A DNA stretch of 39,311 nt, from the NCBI GenBank assembly GCA_009602725.1, contig WELB01000014.1:123857-163167 (forward strand), given 5' to 3'. Position 1 is the stretch's first letter. Each line of letters opens with the position of its first letter. Shown here in pieces: positions 10,837-21,489 of this stretch. A program made the translations under genes and the position numbers. Source of the DNA: Spirogloea muscicola (taxonomy: Eukaryota; Streptophyta; Zygnematophyceae; Spirogloeales; Spirogloeaceae). Below the pieces are notes generated by a model. The model made no database searches. It had not been told where the DNA came from and saw only the letters and a program-made list of their open reading frames with translations.

Positions 10837-11155
10837 CCCTCATAGCCCTCTACTGGGAGCGTCGTCTTCCTCTATTTCTACAGCCCTCGCCCCCCTTCTG
10901 AGAGCCACTTCTCGGGACGGCCCGCCGTGAGGGACGCCACGCTAGCCCAGGTGGCTATAACGGACAGCCGCCGTCGCCGTAGCCCGCAGCTGTGGCGGGT
11001 GCCACTCCAAATTGACACCTCCCCCGCTACGCCATCACCCCTTTGCCTTACCTGCACCGTGGAAGACGTCCTCCGCCGCCGTCGCCCAGCTGCGCGCCCC
11101 GCTGCGCCGCGGCCAGGCCAGGCCGCTGCGAGGCCGTCGCAGCAGGAGAGGGCCC
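10837..11155 (+). promoter_or_regulatory. Putative 5' region of the protease gene
   Basis: GC-rich interval between the CT microsatellite and the protease ATG. A weak TATA-like GGCTATAACGG lies at about 10951. The start context is GGCCCATGG. No other gene is apparent. The promoter assignment is inferred from position only. Confidence 0.3.
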
Positions 11156-14100
11156 ATGGCTTCTGCGCGGCCGCCGCGGGCAGCGTCTGTGCCTCTGCTG
11201 CTGGTCGCCCTCGTTGCGCTTTCTCTCCACGGGGCTCTGGCAGGTGGGCTGCCCGCCCCTTCCCATCTGCAGCACTGGCTCTCGTTGTCGACTTACCATC
11301 GAGAAGTTACCTCTGGCTTCCCGAGCTGTGCTTTGTCCACACCAAATGTGGCGCTCAGTGCCCTGGGTGTAGCAAAAGCCCTTCCCAAGCGCTCGTCCTT
11401 CATGGGCTGCCAAAGCTCAAGACACCAGCATTAGTGTGCTGGACACTCTCTGCTGCAGCTGCTGCGACCTGGCCCATGAGAAAGTTCCCTCAAGCTGGCT
11501 CAGTCTGCTTCCCGTTCCAGGTCCTGCACGTGCCATTTTGGATGCAGCGGAAAGGCCGTCCACACTGAAGTAAGGAGTTCTTCTCCGCTTTTCCTCTGCT
11601 TGCTTCTGCATAGCACGCTGCCTGCCTTGGTCTCACTAAGCATCAGACTAGCTCCAATATTGGAGCCTGCTCTAGCAATTGACTGCTAGAGCTGGGCTGA
11701 TGTTGTCCTACCCTCACGGCCTTGTTGACTCTGATATGAGTAGCATTCACCAATTGCTGTGACATGTACATGGCAGGTTGAGCCTCACTCACATTGACGC
11801 ACCTCATTCGCCTCTCCGGAGAGAGTGGCCCAGCAAAGAGTACGCATACAGGTTTCGGTACTACAGCGACAAGGTAAGAAGATATGCAAGTGGCAAATGG
11901 TATGCGTCCAAATACATCACTTGGCACGTACTTTGGCTTACCTGTCTGCTTGTAGCCCCTTGCAACAATTACCAGGCCCTGCATTGCTGAGCAGACATCT
12001 TCTTCTCACAACACTTCACATAGTCCAATCACCAGCTGCCCGCTCTCAGAGAACGTGTAAGTTGGCTGCTTGTGGAGTTGTTCATACTGTTAATACAATC
12101 TGTTGCAATTCATCACGACTTTATGCAACATCTGCTTATACATTACTGCACCTTCTGCAGGCAAGATCGGAGAGCTTGTATCGCCTGATCACTAGCAAAG
12201 AGCCAATACGACATCCGGGAAACAGGACCCCTCCTTTAACGCGACCAAAGCTTGTGTCGGGGGCGCACAACACCACGTCCACAAGATCATTCGCGGAGGC
12301 AGCGCTCCAAGTTGTCGAGGAAGCTTTCAACACGACAGTCCATTCAGGATACGGCGTTGGAATCGGAGAATACTTTGCAGACTTCAGCTTGGGCGACCCA
12401 GCCCAACCCCAAATTCTTTTTGTAGACACCGGGAGCGATCTATTGTGGACTCAGGTTGCACCAGCACATTGACCTTGGCAGCAGGCTGTTTCAGAAATGC
12501 TCTCCCGCGTGCATGCACTCGCTGGAGGCCAACGGCAATTTGGACAAGCAGTTGCAGAGCTAAAATCTGATGTGATAGAACATCCCTAAAGCACCTCATT
12601 GCAGCTGGTGGTGTGCAAGGACTTATCTCCTCTGAATTCTCTTACTGCTGCAGTGCTTGCCCTGCTTGATTTGCTATGATCAAGCGGGACCTATTTTCGA
12701 TCCCGCTCTGTCATCGACCTTCTCTCTCATTGATTGCAGAAGTGCAACTTGCCAATCCTTTACTTACTATTACCAGTACGACTTGTGTGACTTCTACACA
12801 AATTGCGAATACACCTACAGGTACAGCTTTGTGAAGTTGGAGGCAGTGTAACTTGTAGATTGGTAGGTTGCATCATCTGCATGGCCAGCGTGGCCAACAA
12901 TCAACTCTTTTGACCTTCTAAATGTTGCGCTGTTGATGTGTCCTAGTCTGAGATACATCAGTCCATGGCAGGAGGATATCAGCATACGTGCTGAGCCATG
13001 CATCTCGAGTGCATGCAGTTATGGAGACACGTCATACACCTCGGGTGATTTGGCGAATGAGACGGTTTGGCTAACAAGCACCACTGGCGATAATGTACGC
13101 CTCTTGGGGACAACCTTTGGTTGCGGTCACATCAATGTTGGTAGCTTCGACTATGCAGGGGGCCTATTAGGCCTTGGACGGGGGCCACTATCCTTTGCTC
13201 AACAGGCAAGTCTCTGCAAGTTAACGAAGCGTTGCCAGCTGCAGCAGATCTCTTCATGTGGAAGGCCCTTCGATGTCACACATGTGCAAGCCAATGAGCT
13301 TGCATGTCGGCTGCAACAAGTGGTTCTTGGTTCTTTCACAGCAACCTTGCCCGCTTTTGCATTTTTGTGAACACAGCAATGCTTAGCGCTGCAGTGGAGG
13401 GGGATTCTTCGATACGCTATTCAATGCTAACCGCTGCGCCACTGCTAATTCTATGCATGCAACTTTCTCCGACCTGCAGCTTGAGCCTTACGACAATGTA
13501 TTCACCCTGTGCCTGCAAAGCTGGTATGCGGATTACCTGCCTCCGAGTGAGTTGGAGTTTGGGTCGGCTGGAGTGCCGAGTACGGGCGTCACATACACTC
13601 CAATCCTTGACAATCCTGTCGTGGATGAATACATTGGGTACTCTACCTTTTATTACGTGCTGGTCAATGAGATACTGTTGGGAACAACCTCAGTCGGCAT
13701 CCCTGCGGCTGCTTTTACCATTGACTCCTTCGGTGGAGGGGGGACCATCTTTGACTCTGGGACAAGCTTGATAGTGTGAGTGATGCAGCGGCTTGCCTTC
13801 TTGCTGCCATGCTTAAAGCAATCACAAAAAAGAGAAGTCGTGTCAATTCATGAGCATATAGCGCGTCTCTCACATTGGCCGGCCTTTCTGATTCATACTG
13901 TGACTCAGGCTGCTGAGTGATGTGTACCGACCCATTATTGATTATCTAAATGCCAGCGTACCTCTGCCCAGGTAAGCATAGAGTACTGCATTATCGTAAT
14001 GTGCTACCAATCACGTGCTCTTGACATTGCAATTATGCCAACTTGTGATCTGATTAGAAACGCCTGGCGTTAACATATACCACGTGCATGGTACAACTGC

Positions 14101-15653
14101 TGCAAGTAGCACAACTGCAGTTAGCAGTCCAGCCGTCACCATTTGCCTAAGATTGCTTGTGTTGCATCAGAGAGAAAGACCCATTTGGTGCACTAGGTTT
14201 GGAGCTTTGCTGGAACGTCGCCGGAATAGTGGCCAGTCAAGAGGACATCGACCAACTGGGCGTCTTCCCTCTCATGACCATCCGCATGTCAGGGCCGGCC
14301 GACTTCACGATTCCCCCTGTGAATTACCTCGCTCTGGTGACTGATACCGTAGTCTGTGCAGTCTTTGTGGAGTCGAGCACCATAAACATCATCGGCAACT
14401 ATGCACAGCAGAACTTCCTGATGGTGCACGATCTGAACCACACTATGGTAAGTGCTCGTGTCCCGATACCACAAGCTGCTCAGTATCAAGGCTGCCTTTA
14501 ACTGTTGACAAGCCGGTCCCCTACACCAGTTGCATGAAACCGTCAGCACAATGCCCACTGCTACTGTTATCACCAACGAACTCGGGTTCAGGGTTCAGGG
14601 CTTAGGGTTTTGGGCTTAAATTTCACGGTTTAGGGCTTAAATTTTTCTGTGACTCACTAGCATATAGAAGTGACAGACGATGAGAGAATAGATTGCTTTC
14701 GGAGAGCAAGGCCCAAGCGAGGCCTTGCCTTGCACACTTAGTGGGCCCTGATCATACTGCATGCCGTTGTGTGCGTTGCAGCTCGGCTGGATGTCGCTTA
14801 ACTGCACGACCAAGGGCCCAGTGACGGCTCCGTCATCAGTTCACCCCCTTCCTCCGCCGCCTCCTCCCCCCCTTCCACCAGAGCCATCCCCTCCTCCCCC
14901 CCCTCCTCCGCCTCCTCCCCCCCCTTCTCCTCCGCCTCNNNNNNNNNNNNNNNNNNNNNNNNNNNNNNNNNNNNNNNNNNNNNNNNNNNNNNNNNNNNNN
15001 NNNNNNNNNNNNNNNNNNNNNNNNNNNNNNNNNNNNNNNNNNNNNNNNNNNNNNNNNNNNNNNCCCTCCCCTCCTCACCCTCCTCCACCCCCTCCGCCTC
15101 GCCCTCCAACACCTCTTCCACTGGCGCCAACCTCTCCGCCTCCACCTCAGCCTGCCCCTCCTCCCGCCCTCCCTCCGCCTCGACCTGCCCTTCCTCTCCC
15201 CCTCCCTCCACCTCCACCTCCGGAACGTGAGTGCTCCTGACCGTAGCCTTGTCTTCAATCATGGTCCCCCCCTCACGCTGATGGAGTGCTCGGCGTGCAT
15301 GCATGAAAGCCCTTTGACGTTGCCCGTGCCTCAAGCGATGATGCTGTAACAACTCCGTCCAGCATCAGCTCCGAGCTAGTTCATCTCGGCTCCATCATCG
15401 GCAGGATTTGCAGAGCAGCTGGTTCTCTGGCTCACATGCATGTCGTCTTCTCGCTCATGGCTGTGCGCACGCCCGACCTTTACTGTGTCACTTCCTCTCT
15501 CCTGCCCTTTGTATCTTCACTGCAGGAATCGTCGGCCATCACCCGGCAGGAGTAGGGAAGCACGCTCGTGGAAGTGGACACCACGCAGCTGGGGTCGGCC
15601 ATCACACAACTTCCACTGGGATGCACCCTCCTGGCGTTGGTCACCACAACTAA
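11156..15653 (+). CDS. Secreted nepenthesin-like aspartic protease with Pro-rich linker and Gly/His tail
   Basis: Family A1 aspartic endopeptidase. Proposed exons: 11156-11243, 11777-11873, 12161-12454, 12654-12820, 13019-13205, 13480-13775, 13909-13971, 14171-14447, 14782-15226, 15526-15653. All junction phases agree except exon 1 to exon 2, where a small exon or different splice is missing from my model. Exon 1 is a signal peptide (PLLLVALVALSLHGALA). Exon 2 has a propeptide-like LTHIDAPHSP. First catalytic motif FVDTGSDLLWTQ (Asp codon 12425-12427). A Cys-rich insert typical of the plant A1B group (CLPCLICYDQ, then CRSATC, CDFYTNCEY) precedes the SYGDTSYTSGDLA flap. Then FGCGHINVGSF and GLLGLGRGPLSF. 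Second motif IFDSGTSL (Asp codon 13753-13755), then LELCWNVAG and the core end LGWMSLNC. Exon 9 continues into about 150 residues of proline-rich sequence crossing an assembly gap. Exon 10 adds a Gly/His tail. It is probably secreted or wall-associated. Exon 5 ends in a GC donor (CAG|GCAAGT at 13206). Confidence 0.85.
14448..14781 (+). other. Protease intron 8 with degenerate telomere-like repeats
   Basis: A GT-AG intron (ATG|GTAAGT to TTGCAG). At 14583-14646 it holds irregular units GGGTTCA, GGGTTCA, GGGCTTA, GGGTTTT, GGGCTTA, GGTTTAG, GGCTTAA, resembling decayed TTTAGGG plant/algal telomere repeats. Confidence 0.6.
14939..15063. other. Assembly gap (125 N) inside the proline-rich exon
   Basis: 125 unresolved bases flanked on both sides by CCTCC/CCGCCT-type repeats in one frame. 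The true length is unknown, and 125 is not a multiple of three although both flanks read the same frame as given. So the linker length in the predicted protein is not reliable. Confidence 1.
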
Positions 15654-16160
15654 AGCGGCGGGAAGACTGCAGATGCAGTGCACATATTACACCGTGCGCA
15701 GGAGTGGCCGGCCACATGCGAGGTTGGCCAGGAGGGCCTCTGGCAGAAGCACCCACTTCAAGTGTACATAGGCCTTGTCGTCTGATTTGCATGCCACTTA
15801 GCGCTCGCCAAACATAAGGCGGCTTAGCACGTCTGACAAGAACGTAAGGCCATGCATGTTCCCCATCGAACAATGCGCTGACATCATTAGGCCTCCAATA
15901 ACTGTGGTATGAAGTACATCTTGGTTGTTATTGTTTTTTAACTTTATACTTGCAGCCTTGCTGAGTACCGGGAGAGAGTGGCCCTAATACCTGTCTGACA
16001 TTGTTGATGCGGGAGCAGCGTTTTGATAACGGTCAGGATGTAACAAATCTCACGGATACTCTCGCAGCTTGTACCAAGCTGAGCAAGCATCATGAAGTGG
16101 TGCGTGCAGCAACGCTGTCGGCATTGCACCCCTGGATTTGCTGATCTGGATCCCTCCAAG
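15654..16160 (+). other. Probable protease 3' UTR and intergenic sequence
   Basis: No reading frame of note follows the TAA at 15651-15653. A TGTAAC at about 16038, similar to the TGTAA polyadenylation signal of green algae, lies about 385 nt downstream. I cannot place the transcript end. Confidence 0.3.
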
Positions 16161-16610
16161 GTTGCCTACCTGGACATAAGTAGGAAAAATAGATATGTAA
16201 ACTTCGGCAGTACCTTGGGGTTGACGCCCATGGTGGCCAGCTTCTCATGAAGACCAATTCGAAGCGCAGATAGTTGCAATTTGCAACTGCAGAGAGCTCT
16301 CAGGACAAGTCTGCAGAGGCGCCCTCGTAACTCCCTAGCTTGGCCTGAAATGAAGCGGATGGTCTTGGCAATGGCAATCATTGGCTTGGCCACCAATTTT
16401 GCAGTCAACCCTTGCCCTCCTCTAGAAGCTGGCCAACAAACCGAATCAAACGGAAGACCTGGGCAGGCGACCCAGCGGCGTTGAAGCCGGGCAGCTCCCC
16501 TTGCTGTCCCTGACTACGATTGACGACCTGCCGTGCAAGTCGCTGCAGGAGAGGGTGTGACGATTCTCTCGTAGCAAGCGCCGCACGAGGTACGGACACG
16601 GAGAGCATGC
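16160..16610 (-). mobile_element. Divergent RLE retroelement C-terminal remnant
   Basis: The minus strand reads LLQRLARQVV, GELPGFNAAGSPAQVFRLIR, which aligns with LLAKFARAV, EPADFNAAGSWAPVYRMRL of the copy at 7063-7795. After a frame change comes RLCRLVLRALCSCKLQLS and EKLATMGVNPK. The last segment could also be an unrelated exon (AAG|GTACTG donor-like), so its origin is open. Confidence 0.4.
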
Positions 16611-17174
16611 CCGAAAGGGTTGTGCAGAATCAGCTCACTTGGGCGATACGCGCGCATCACGAGCCAGTGCCTCCTGGCACGCGCTGTACGAGGGTACCAC
16701 TCCAGGAGGCTGGCTCACACGTTGCGCCTTCTCTCGCTTCCTGGGCTGGCTTCTCACAGCCCTTGCCCCCAGTGGGAAGCCACTTTCTTTTCGGAGAAAG
16801 AGAGAGGCGCGCGGTGCGCATGAAGACGAAAAGGATGCCATTCCGAGCCTTACAAAAGTCCCGGTGACGGGGAAAGAAGCCACCAATTACCCTTTGGATT
16901 TGCGCATCGCAATGTATGGCAGCCGACACCATACGGCAGGACAGGGAGTACCAAGCAACCAGTGGCCACTGAAGCGGCTGTGTGCTACAGCGCATTCCTG
17001 GTTCCTTCGAATACTGTCCACTCTGGGCTGGCCAATCACAGCCATCGCCTGGAAGAGTCTCTCTTTCAAGGACGTACACGTCGGAGGGCGCGGGGTCGAG
17101 TCCGTCTGGCAGCAGACAGTAGTGCGGCTGCTGATATTTAGAGAGCGGCTGTGATAGCCAGCCAGATGCATGCA
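16611..17174. repeat. Hairpin copies and family-3 retroelement tail
   Basis: Plus-strand hairpin copies near 16742 and 17024. 16800-16875 (GGTGCGCATGAA, CCGAGCCTTACAAAAGTC) recurs at 30400-30500. 17140-17174 (GCGGCTGTGATAGCCAGCC) is the minus-strand tail of the RLE remnant at 17175-17860 and matches 29040-29065. Confidence 0.5.
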
Positions 17175-17860
17175 AGTGTTCTTGACGAGCTACAAGCTAG
17201 GCAGATAGGGCGCTCTCAGTACTCCCGGGTCAGCAGTCAGATGAGCTGAGGGGAGGAAGAGCAACCCCGCTGCGCGAGCCAGAGGCTGCTGCAAGGGCGC
17301 GACCGGTAAAGGCTGTGAAGCAAGCGTTTGGAGCGCTGGAGGGTCATAGACAATCGCATGCGGTAGCAGGGCACACGACCCAAAGGCTCCGAGCCTCCAG
17401 GAAGTGCTGCACCCTGTTCGCGGCGCCGGTGGTCAGCTTGAGATGCCAGCAGCGAAAGTAACGAGGACCACCGACCCCCGTAACAACCGTGGATGTCCAT
17501 GGCCAGGGGGTGAAAGGTGTGTCACCCGCCGGGTGGTCCTTGTACTTGTGCAGTTTCTTCTGTTCAGCCACCTTCACGGCATAGCCGGTTGCCTGAAGTC
17601 ATGGGGCCCTTCTTCCGGAAGCTGTCGGTGAGGACAACGTCCACGAGGAGCCGCTTGCCGCCTCCAGGGGGACGCCAACGAGAACGACACACCTCGTCCG
17701 AAGGGACGGAACGGAGTGGAGGAACCCTCCGGCCGCTGACGCCCGTGGGGGCGAGGCTGACGATGACGTTCAGCGGGAGCGGGACCACCGCCGATTGCCG
17801 GCCCGCGGAATGCGGCGGTCAAGCGGGGAGGAGGGAGGTCAGGGGCAGGGAGGCGCTCAG
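17175..17860 (-). mobile_element. RLE retroelement remnant, third lineage
   Basis: Minus-strand RLE core in several frames: VCRSRWRPPGGGKRLLVDVV (Asp-Val-Val), then VAEQKKLHKYKDHPAGD and PLAMDIHGCYGG-like sequence, then CYRMRLSMTLQRSK. The K-x2-K-x-KDHPAGD block aligns with KAAKHADHPAGD at 7063-7795. The downstream part is closely related to 29040-29350. The frame is broken at least twice. Confidence 0.6.
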
Positions 17861-18462
17861 GCGTTACTAGCTTGTAGTGTAGTCCTTTCTCCCAGCGTCT
17901 TCAGAGCCACTTCTTCTTCAGGCCCCGCAGTCGCTGCTTAGCTCGTCCTTTGGCCCCTTCGAACCTTGTCAATTCTTTTCGGGCTGGCTTCTCACAGCCC
18001 TTGCCCCCATTGGGAGAGCCACTTCTTCTTCTTTTTCTCCGGCTCCTCTTGCTTTGGCTTTGGACATTGTCCATTCTTTTTTGGGCTGGCTTGGCCAGCC
18101 CCTCTTTTCTATGGGCGCGCTTTTCTCTACTAGCGCAGCGATCGGGGAGGGATGTTTTGGCCCTGACGCTGACGCTGGGACCCAGACCCGCACGGGGCCG
18201 GCTGCCGGCCCGCGCTTTGCGGCGAGCCGACCGGCGCGGGAAGGCCGGGGTTGGGAGGTAGCGGGGGAGTTGGCTCCGATAATTCGTACGGGTGGGCGGG
18301 CGGGGAGGGAGGCGGCAACCCGGGCCGGGCGCGTCACCCCCCCCTCCCCGGCGCCAGAAGGCGGTGTTCTCGGGTCCCTCGCCCAAGCGACGCCCACCTC
18401 CCTCCTCTCCCCCGTTCCCGTTGTCTGATCTCCGTTAGCAGGAACGAGGAGACAAGCTCGGG
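17861..18462. other. Hairpin copies followed by GC-rich gene-poor sequence
   Basis: Full hairpin units near 17978 (FCGGGCTGGC-type with leader CCCCTTCGAACCTTGTC) and 18081, both plus. 18130-18430 is very GC-rich without a convincing frame. Confidence 0.45.
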
Positions 18463-18521
18463 GCCAGTGACGGGGTTCGAACCCATGTCCTTCAAACCTA
18501 CAACCTGAGGACCCCACTGGT
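18463..18521 (-). tRNA. tRNA-Tyr(GTA)-like sequence lacking a D arm (probable pseudogene)
   Basis: On the minus strand the 59 nt fold as follows. Acceptor ACCAGTG/CACTGGC has six of seven pairs. Anticodon stem TCAGG/TTTGA includes two G:T pairs, around the loop TTGTAGG (anticodon GTA, T33 present). The variable region is AGGAC. The T arm ATGGG/CCCGT, around TTCGAAC, pairs fully and gives a good B box. Between acceptor and anticodon stems only about 6 nt remain, so about 13 nt corresponding to the D arm are missing. It could be a tRNA pseudogene or the tRNA-derived head of a SINE. Confidence 0.4.
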
Positions 18522-19479
18522 GTGAGAAATCTATGAGACTCTTGCTAGCTCGTATGATCTAGGTTCTAGAACTGTGTGTGGAGCAGCGCGGTACCACCTC
18601 CATGCGCGCCTTATGAGGCCCACACAAAGTGGAGCGTCGGCGGGGTACTGAGGGGCTCAGGTTTACTCCCTGAGCTAGGGAGTCCGGTGGTCTCAGCGAT
18701 TGGTGGATCGACTAGATCTCCACCGATGGGGTTGGCGCCGACCCGTGAGATCCAGGTTGGCAGCGCTAGGGCGTGCCGCCAGGTTCAGGGTCTGAGGGGC
18801 TGGAGGGGCTTGCTCCCTTGCACTCACTAGGGCGTACGCCACCGATCCCCGCCGGCCCAGCAGAGCGCACTGCAAGCGCGGCAGGACGGGGGTCGCGTAG
18901 TGAGGTTGCCAGCAGCAGCCACAGCGGCAGCAGCGGCAGCGGCGGCGGCAGCAGCTCCACACGGGAGCCGCAGCAAATCCCCGCAAGGCGTGACAGTGGC
19001 GCCTGCGGCTTGCAGCAACTCCCTGTGCGCTTCGTCTTTGAACACCAGCACAGATGGCAGAGCTCAAGACTGTACATCGAAGACGTTAGCGAGAGGCGCT
19101 CTATAACCGCGAGTCAGCCAGTGCATAGCAGTTTGACTAGAGAGCGGCAATGCGTCGCCCTAACGCAACGCGGAGGCAGCAGCAAAGGCGCGGCTTGCAC
19201 AAAGTGGACGGCATACTCTAAGGACGGCTGCAGAGATATTGCAAGGCGCATTCTGTGAATCTGAGCAAGCGACTCGGCGGCAGAGATGTGAAGACGGAGC
19301 AGCGAGAGCTGGGACGTGCGCGAGCTAGCGGGCCAGGCCGCCGCCGTGACCACCGGCGCCAGCGAACGGTTACCGGCCCCTCCCGACGGGGCGACGGTGT
19401 CTCATGGACGTCTTCTTGACATTGCGGGCTCCGTCCGGCTCGGGCCAACCGCCTGGGCGGGTCCTCCGGCGGCGGAAGC
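18522..19479. other. No supported gene; GC-rich, CAG/GCC-rich stretch
   Basis: A minus-strand frame at 18827-19051 begins MLVFKDEAHRELLQAAGATV, then runs into poly-Ala from GCAGC repeats (18905-18955). I do not recognise it. 18590-18760 shows no homology that I can name. Confidence 0.25.
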
Positions 19480-19562
19480 ATGGCGGCGCTGGCGCTGGCG
19501 CTGGCGCTGCTCTTGGCCGCCGCCGCCGCCACCGCCGCCGGAACGCCCGGGCTCGCGCTGCG
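19480..19562 (+). CDS. Possible first coding exon with signal peptide
   Basis: ATG in a good context (GAAGCATGG) opens MAALALALALLLAAAAATAA, then GTPGLALR, and is followed exactly by a consensus donor CG|GTGAGC at 19563. The composition is that of a secretory signal peptide. No continuation exon could be identified downstream, and the hexamer (GGCGCT)n may produce such a frame by chance. Confidence 0.3.
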
Positions 19563-20580
19563 GTGAGCGCCAGCCCAGCTCGCCGGCGGCCAGCTCCGCC
19601 GCAGGCTGCCGCCGCGAATAGCTCGTTGCCCCCGCGCCGAGCGGCCGCTGAGTCTCAGTGACCGAGTCCGAGTCCTTTCAGAGCGCACGGGGACTCTGCC
19701 GGTGACGGCAGCCTCGTGTACTCGACTCTGCCCAAAGTCTCGGCGGCCGCCGCGGCGAAGTATCATCCGCTGTAATCTCGTCCGAGCGAGAGACAGCTGG
19801 CGTCATGAAATAGGTGCTGTCTGCCGGCCCCTGCAGTGACTCGATTCCGCGCCGAGGGTCAACGCCTGGAGGATCAAAGCGGATAATACCGTAGTAGCGC
19901 CGCACGGCTTCATTGGGCCCCTGGAGCCCCTCGCTCGGACAACGATGGCTGCCGTCGACCCCGGTAATGACTACAAGGACTGGCCCGTGAAAGCCGCGCC
20001 AACGCGGCACCCACGGCGGCAGCTGCAGCCCAATTGAGGAGGTGCCCTGGGTCCCCCTGGTAAGGCGCTTGATGATAGGAGGTATGCTTTGCACTTTGGG
20101 TGCGCCACATGCTGGAGATGCTCGGGTTCGGCTTATGCTGCAGCCCTCGAGGCGTAAAAGTCAGCTCGTGCTGATGACTAGCCACCTGGACGGCCTTCTC
20201 TGGTCGATACGCTCGCTGCATGCACAGCATGCCCGTCGTCCCGCTCAAGGTCCCTCTCCGTTGGTGCTGCTTGATGCTGGTCGGACTCGAACAGTGTTGT
20301 CGTGATTGCTCTCGTCTCTCTCATGCACGATGAGATGAGGGCTTTTTCTTCTGACATCCTCGACCCCGCCGCTCTCGAAGCCCGGGAGGTACTTGCTGGC
20401 CACATGCTTCTTTGGCGAAGTCAGCAACCAGGTGAAATGTATGGAGAGCCAGCTGATCATCGCCGGCGTCCTGAAGCGCACCTTGGTCGTGGACAGGTGC
20501 TGCTGCTTTGAAGTGCTGTATTTATAATGATAAGATATCAACAAGTTGCTGAATGTGAGCATCAAGCTGCGGATGCTAGT
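19563..20580. other. Unassigned stretch
   Basis: The minus-strand frame 19678-20094 contains protein-like text (NEAVRRYYGIIRFDPPGVDP) that I do not recognise. Plus-strand frames near 20302-20511 (LVSLMHDEMRAFSSDILDP) may be remnants of the peroxiredoxin gene below, but lack its catalytic motif. No firm call. Confidence 0.2.
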
Positions 20581-20842
20581 AAGGAAATTATCACACTGAG
20601 CTTCCTGTACCCTGGGATGGTTGGCCGCAATTCTGACGAGGTCTTGCGAGCCGTGGACGCGCTTCAGCTGGCATACATATGTGACATTGCAACCCCAGCA
20701 GGTTGGAAGCCAGGCGAGAAGGTTGTCGTTCCTTCCAAGATGTCCACTGAGGAGGCGCAGAAGAGATTTGCATAACAAGGTTGAGGTTGCGCAAATGCCA
20801 TCGGGCAAAGACTATCTGCGCACGGTAGAGCTGTCAGGTTAG
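20581..20842 (+). pseudogene. 1-Cys peroxiredoxin (PRDX6-like) C-terminal fragment
   Basis: Reads [59 protein letters not shown]. This is the carboxy half of 1-Cys peroxiredoxins, which reduce hydroperoxides through one N-terminal cysteine. After KRF the frame meets TAA (20773-20775), while homology continues in another frame as NKVEVAQMPSGKDYLRTVEL to a TAG at 20840-20842, so it carries a frameshift. The peroxidatic Cys region (PVCTTE type) was not found upstream. The fragment may be a last exon (AG at 20578-20579) of a decayed or dispersed gene. Confidence 0.65.
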
Positions 20843-21489
20843 AGCAGGTGTATAGCTTGGACGGGCTGGTGGTGGCCGACTGGGAATCACGTCCGTGCAG
20901 CATGCATGTGGCAGATGCAGACGGGGACCTCGAGTTGTCGCTGATTACTCTCACCTGGCCAAAATATCCCCACATAATAGTATCACAGCAGAATTATCTT
21001 GAGCAAAGGGCTAGACCGAATAGAATTGCTCATCCTCTCACTGCAAGAAGGAGCACTCAATGCTTGCGTGACAGTTTTGCAGTCTTGCCGTGATCACGCT
21101 TGCAGGTCGTATTAGTATTCAGATGGCAAAGGTCCTATACATACCTCATACACCTTGTCTTCCTGACCAGCTATGCCAAGAGTTGGGGAGCTTTGACAAC
21201 GTAAGCGTGGTGGCTGTTTGGGCAGAATCACGTCCATCCTCTCTCTTCCCTTCTCATAGCCTCCGTTCACAAGCCCAGTTAATCCAGCTTCAATCCATGC
21301 CGGTCCTCAGACTTGGTGGGACGCGCCTGCATCCGCAGTGACCGATTGGTGGTCATGATTCCTTGTTGGTACACGTCGCATGACCACCCCGATCGAGCTC
21401 AAACTGCTCAGCGAAAGCGCGGGAGGCTCCAGCAACCCCCGGTCCGGGCGACGACCGCACGGCAAGCGGCTGTGGGCGGTGCTGGCGCA
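20843..21489 (+). other. Unrecognised open frames downstream of the peroxiredoxin fragment
   Basis: Frame 20848-21093 begins VYSLDGLVVADWESRPCSMH and includes ADADGDLELSLITLTWPKYP. A possible internal exon 21107-21201 lies between TTGCAG| and AAC|GTAAGC (QMAKVLYIPHTPCLPDQLC). Both look more protein-like than background, but I cannot name them. GTGGTGGC followed by AATCACGTCC occurs near both 20868 and 21210. Confidence 0.25.

Noticed and set aside
14798-15352. Minus-strand Glu/Gly-rich frames opposite the protease tail
   Set aside because: Complement of the CCTCC-rich exon 9; they cross the assembly gap and have no homology.
18827-19051. BRCT-like reading of the frame starting MLVFKDEAHRELL
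   Set aside because: Similarity is only a few residues and the rest is poly-Ala from GCAGC repeats.
19480-20842. Joining the signal-peptide exon at 19480 to the peroxiredoxin fragment as one gene
   Set aside because: 1-Cys peroxiredoxins are not usually secreted, no catalytic exon lies between, and no phase-consistent exon chain was found.
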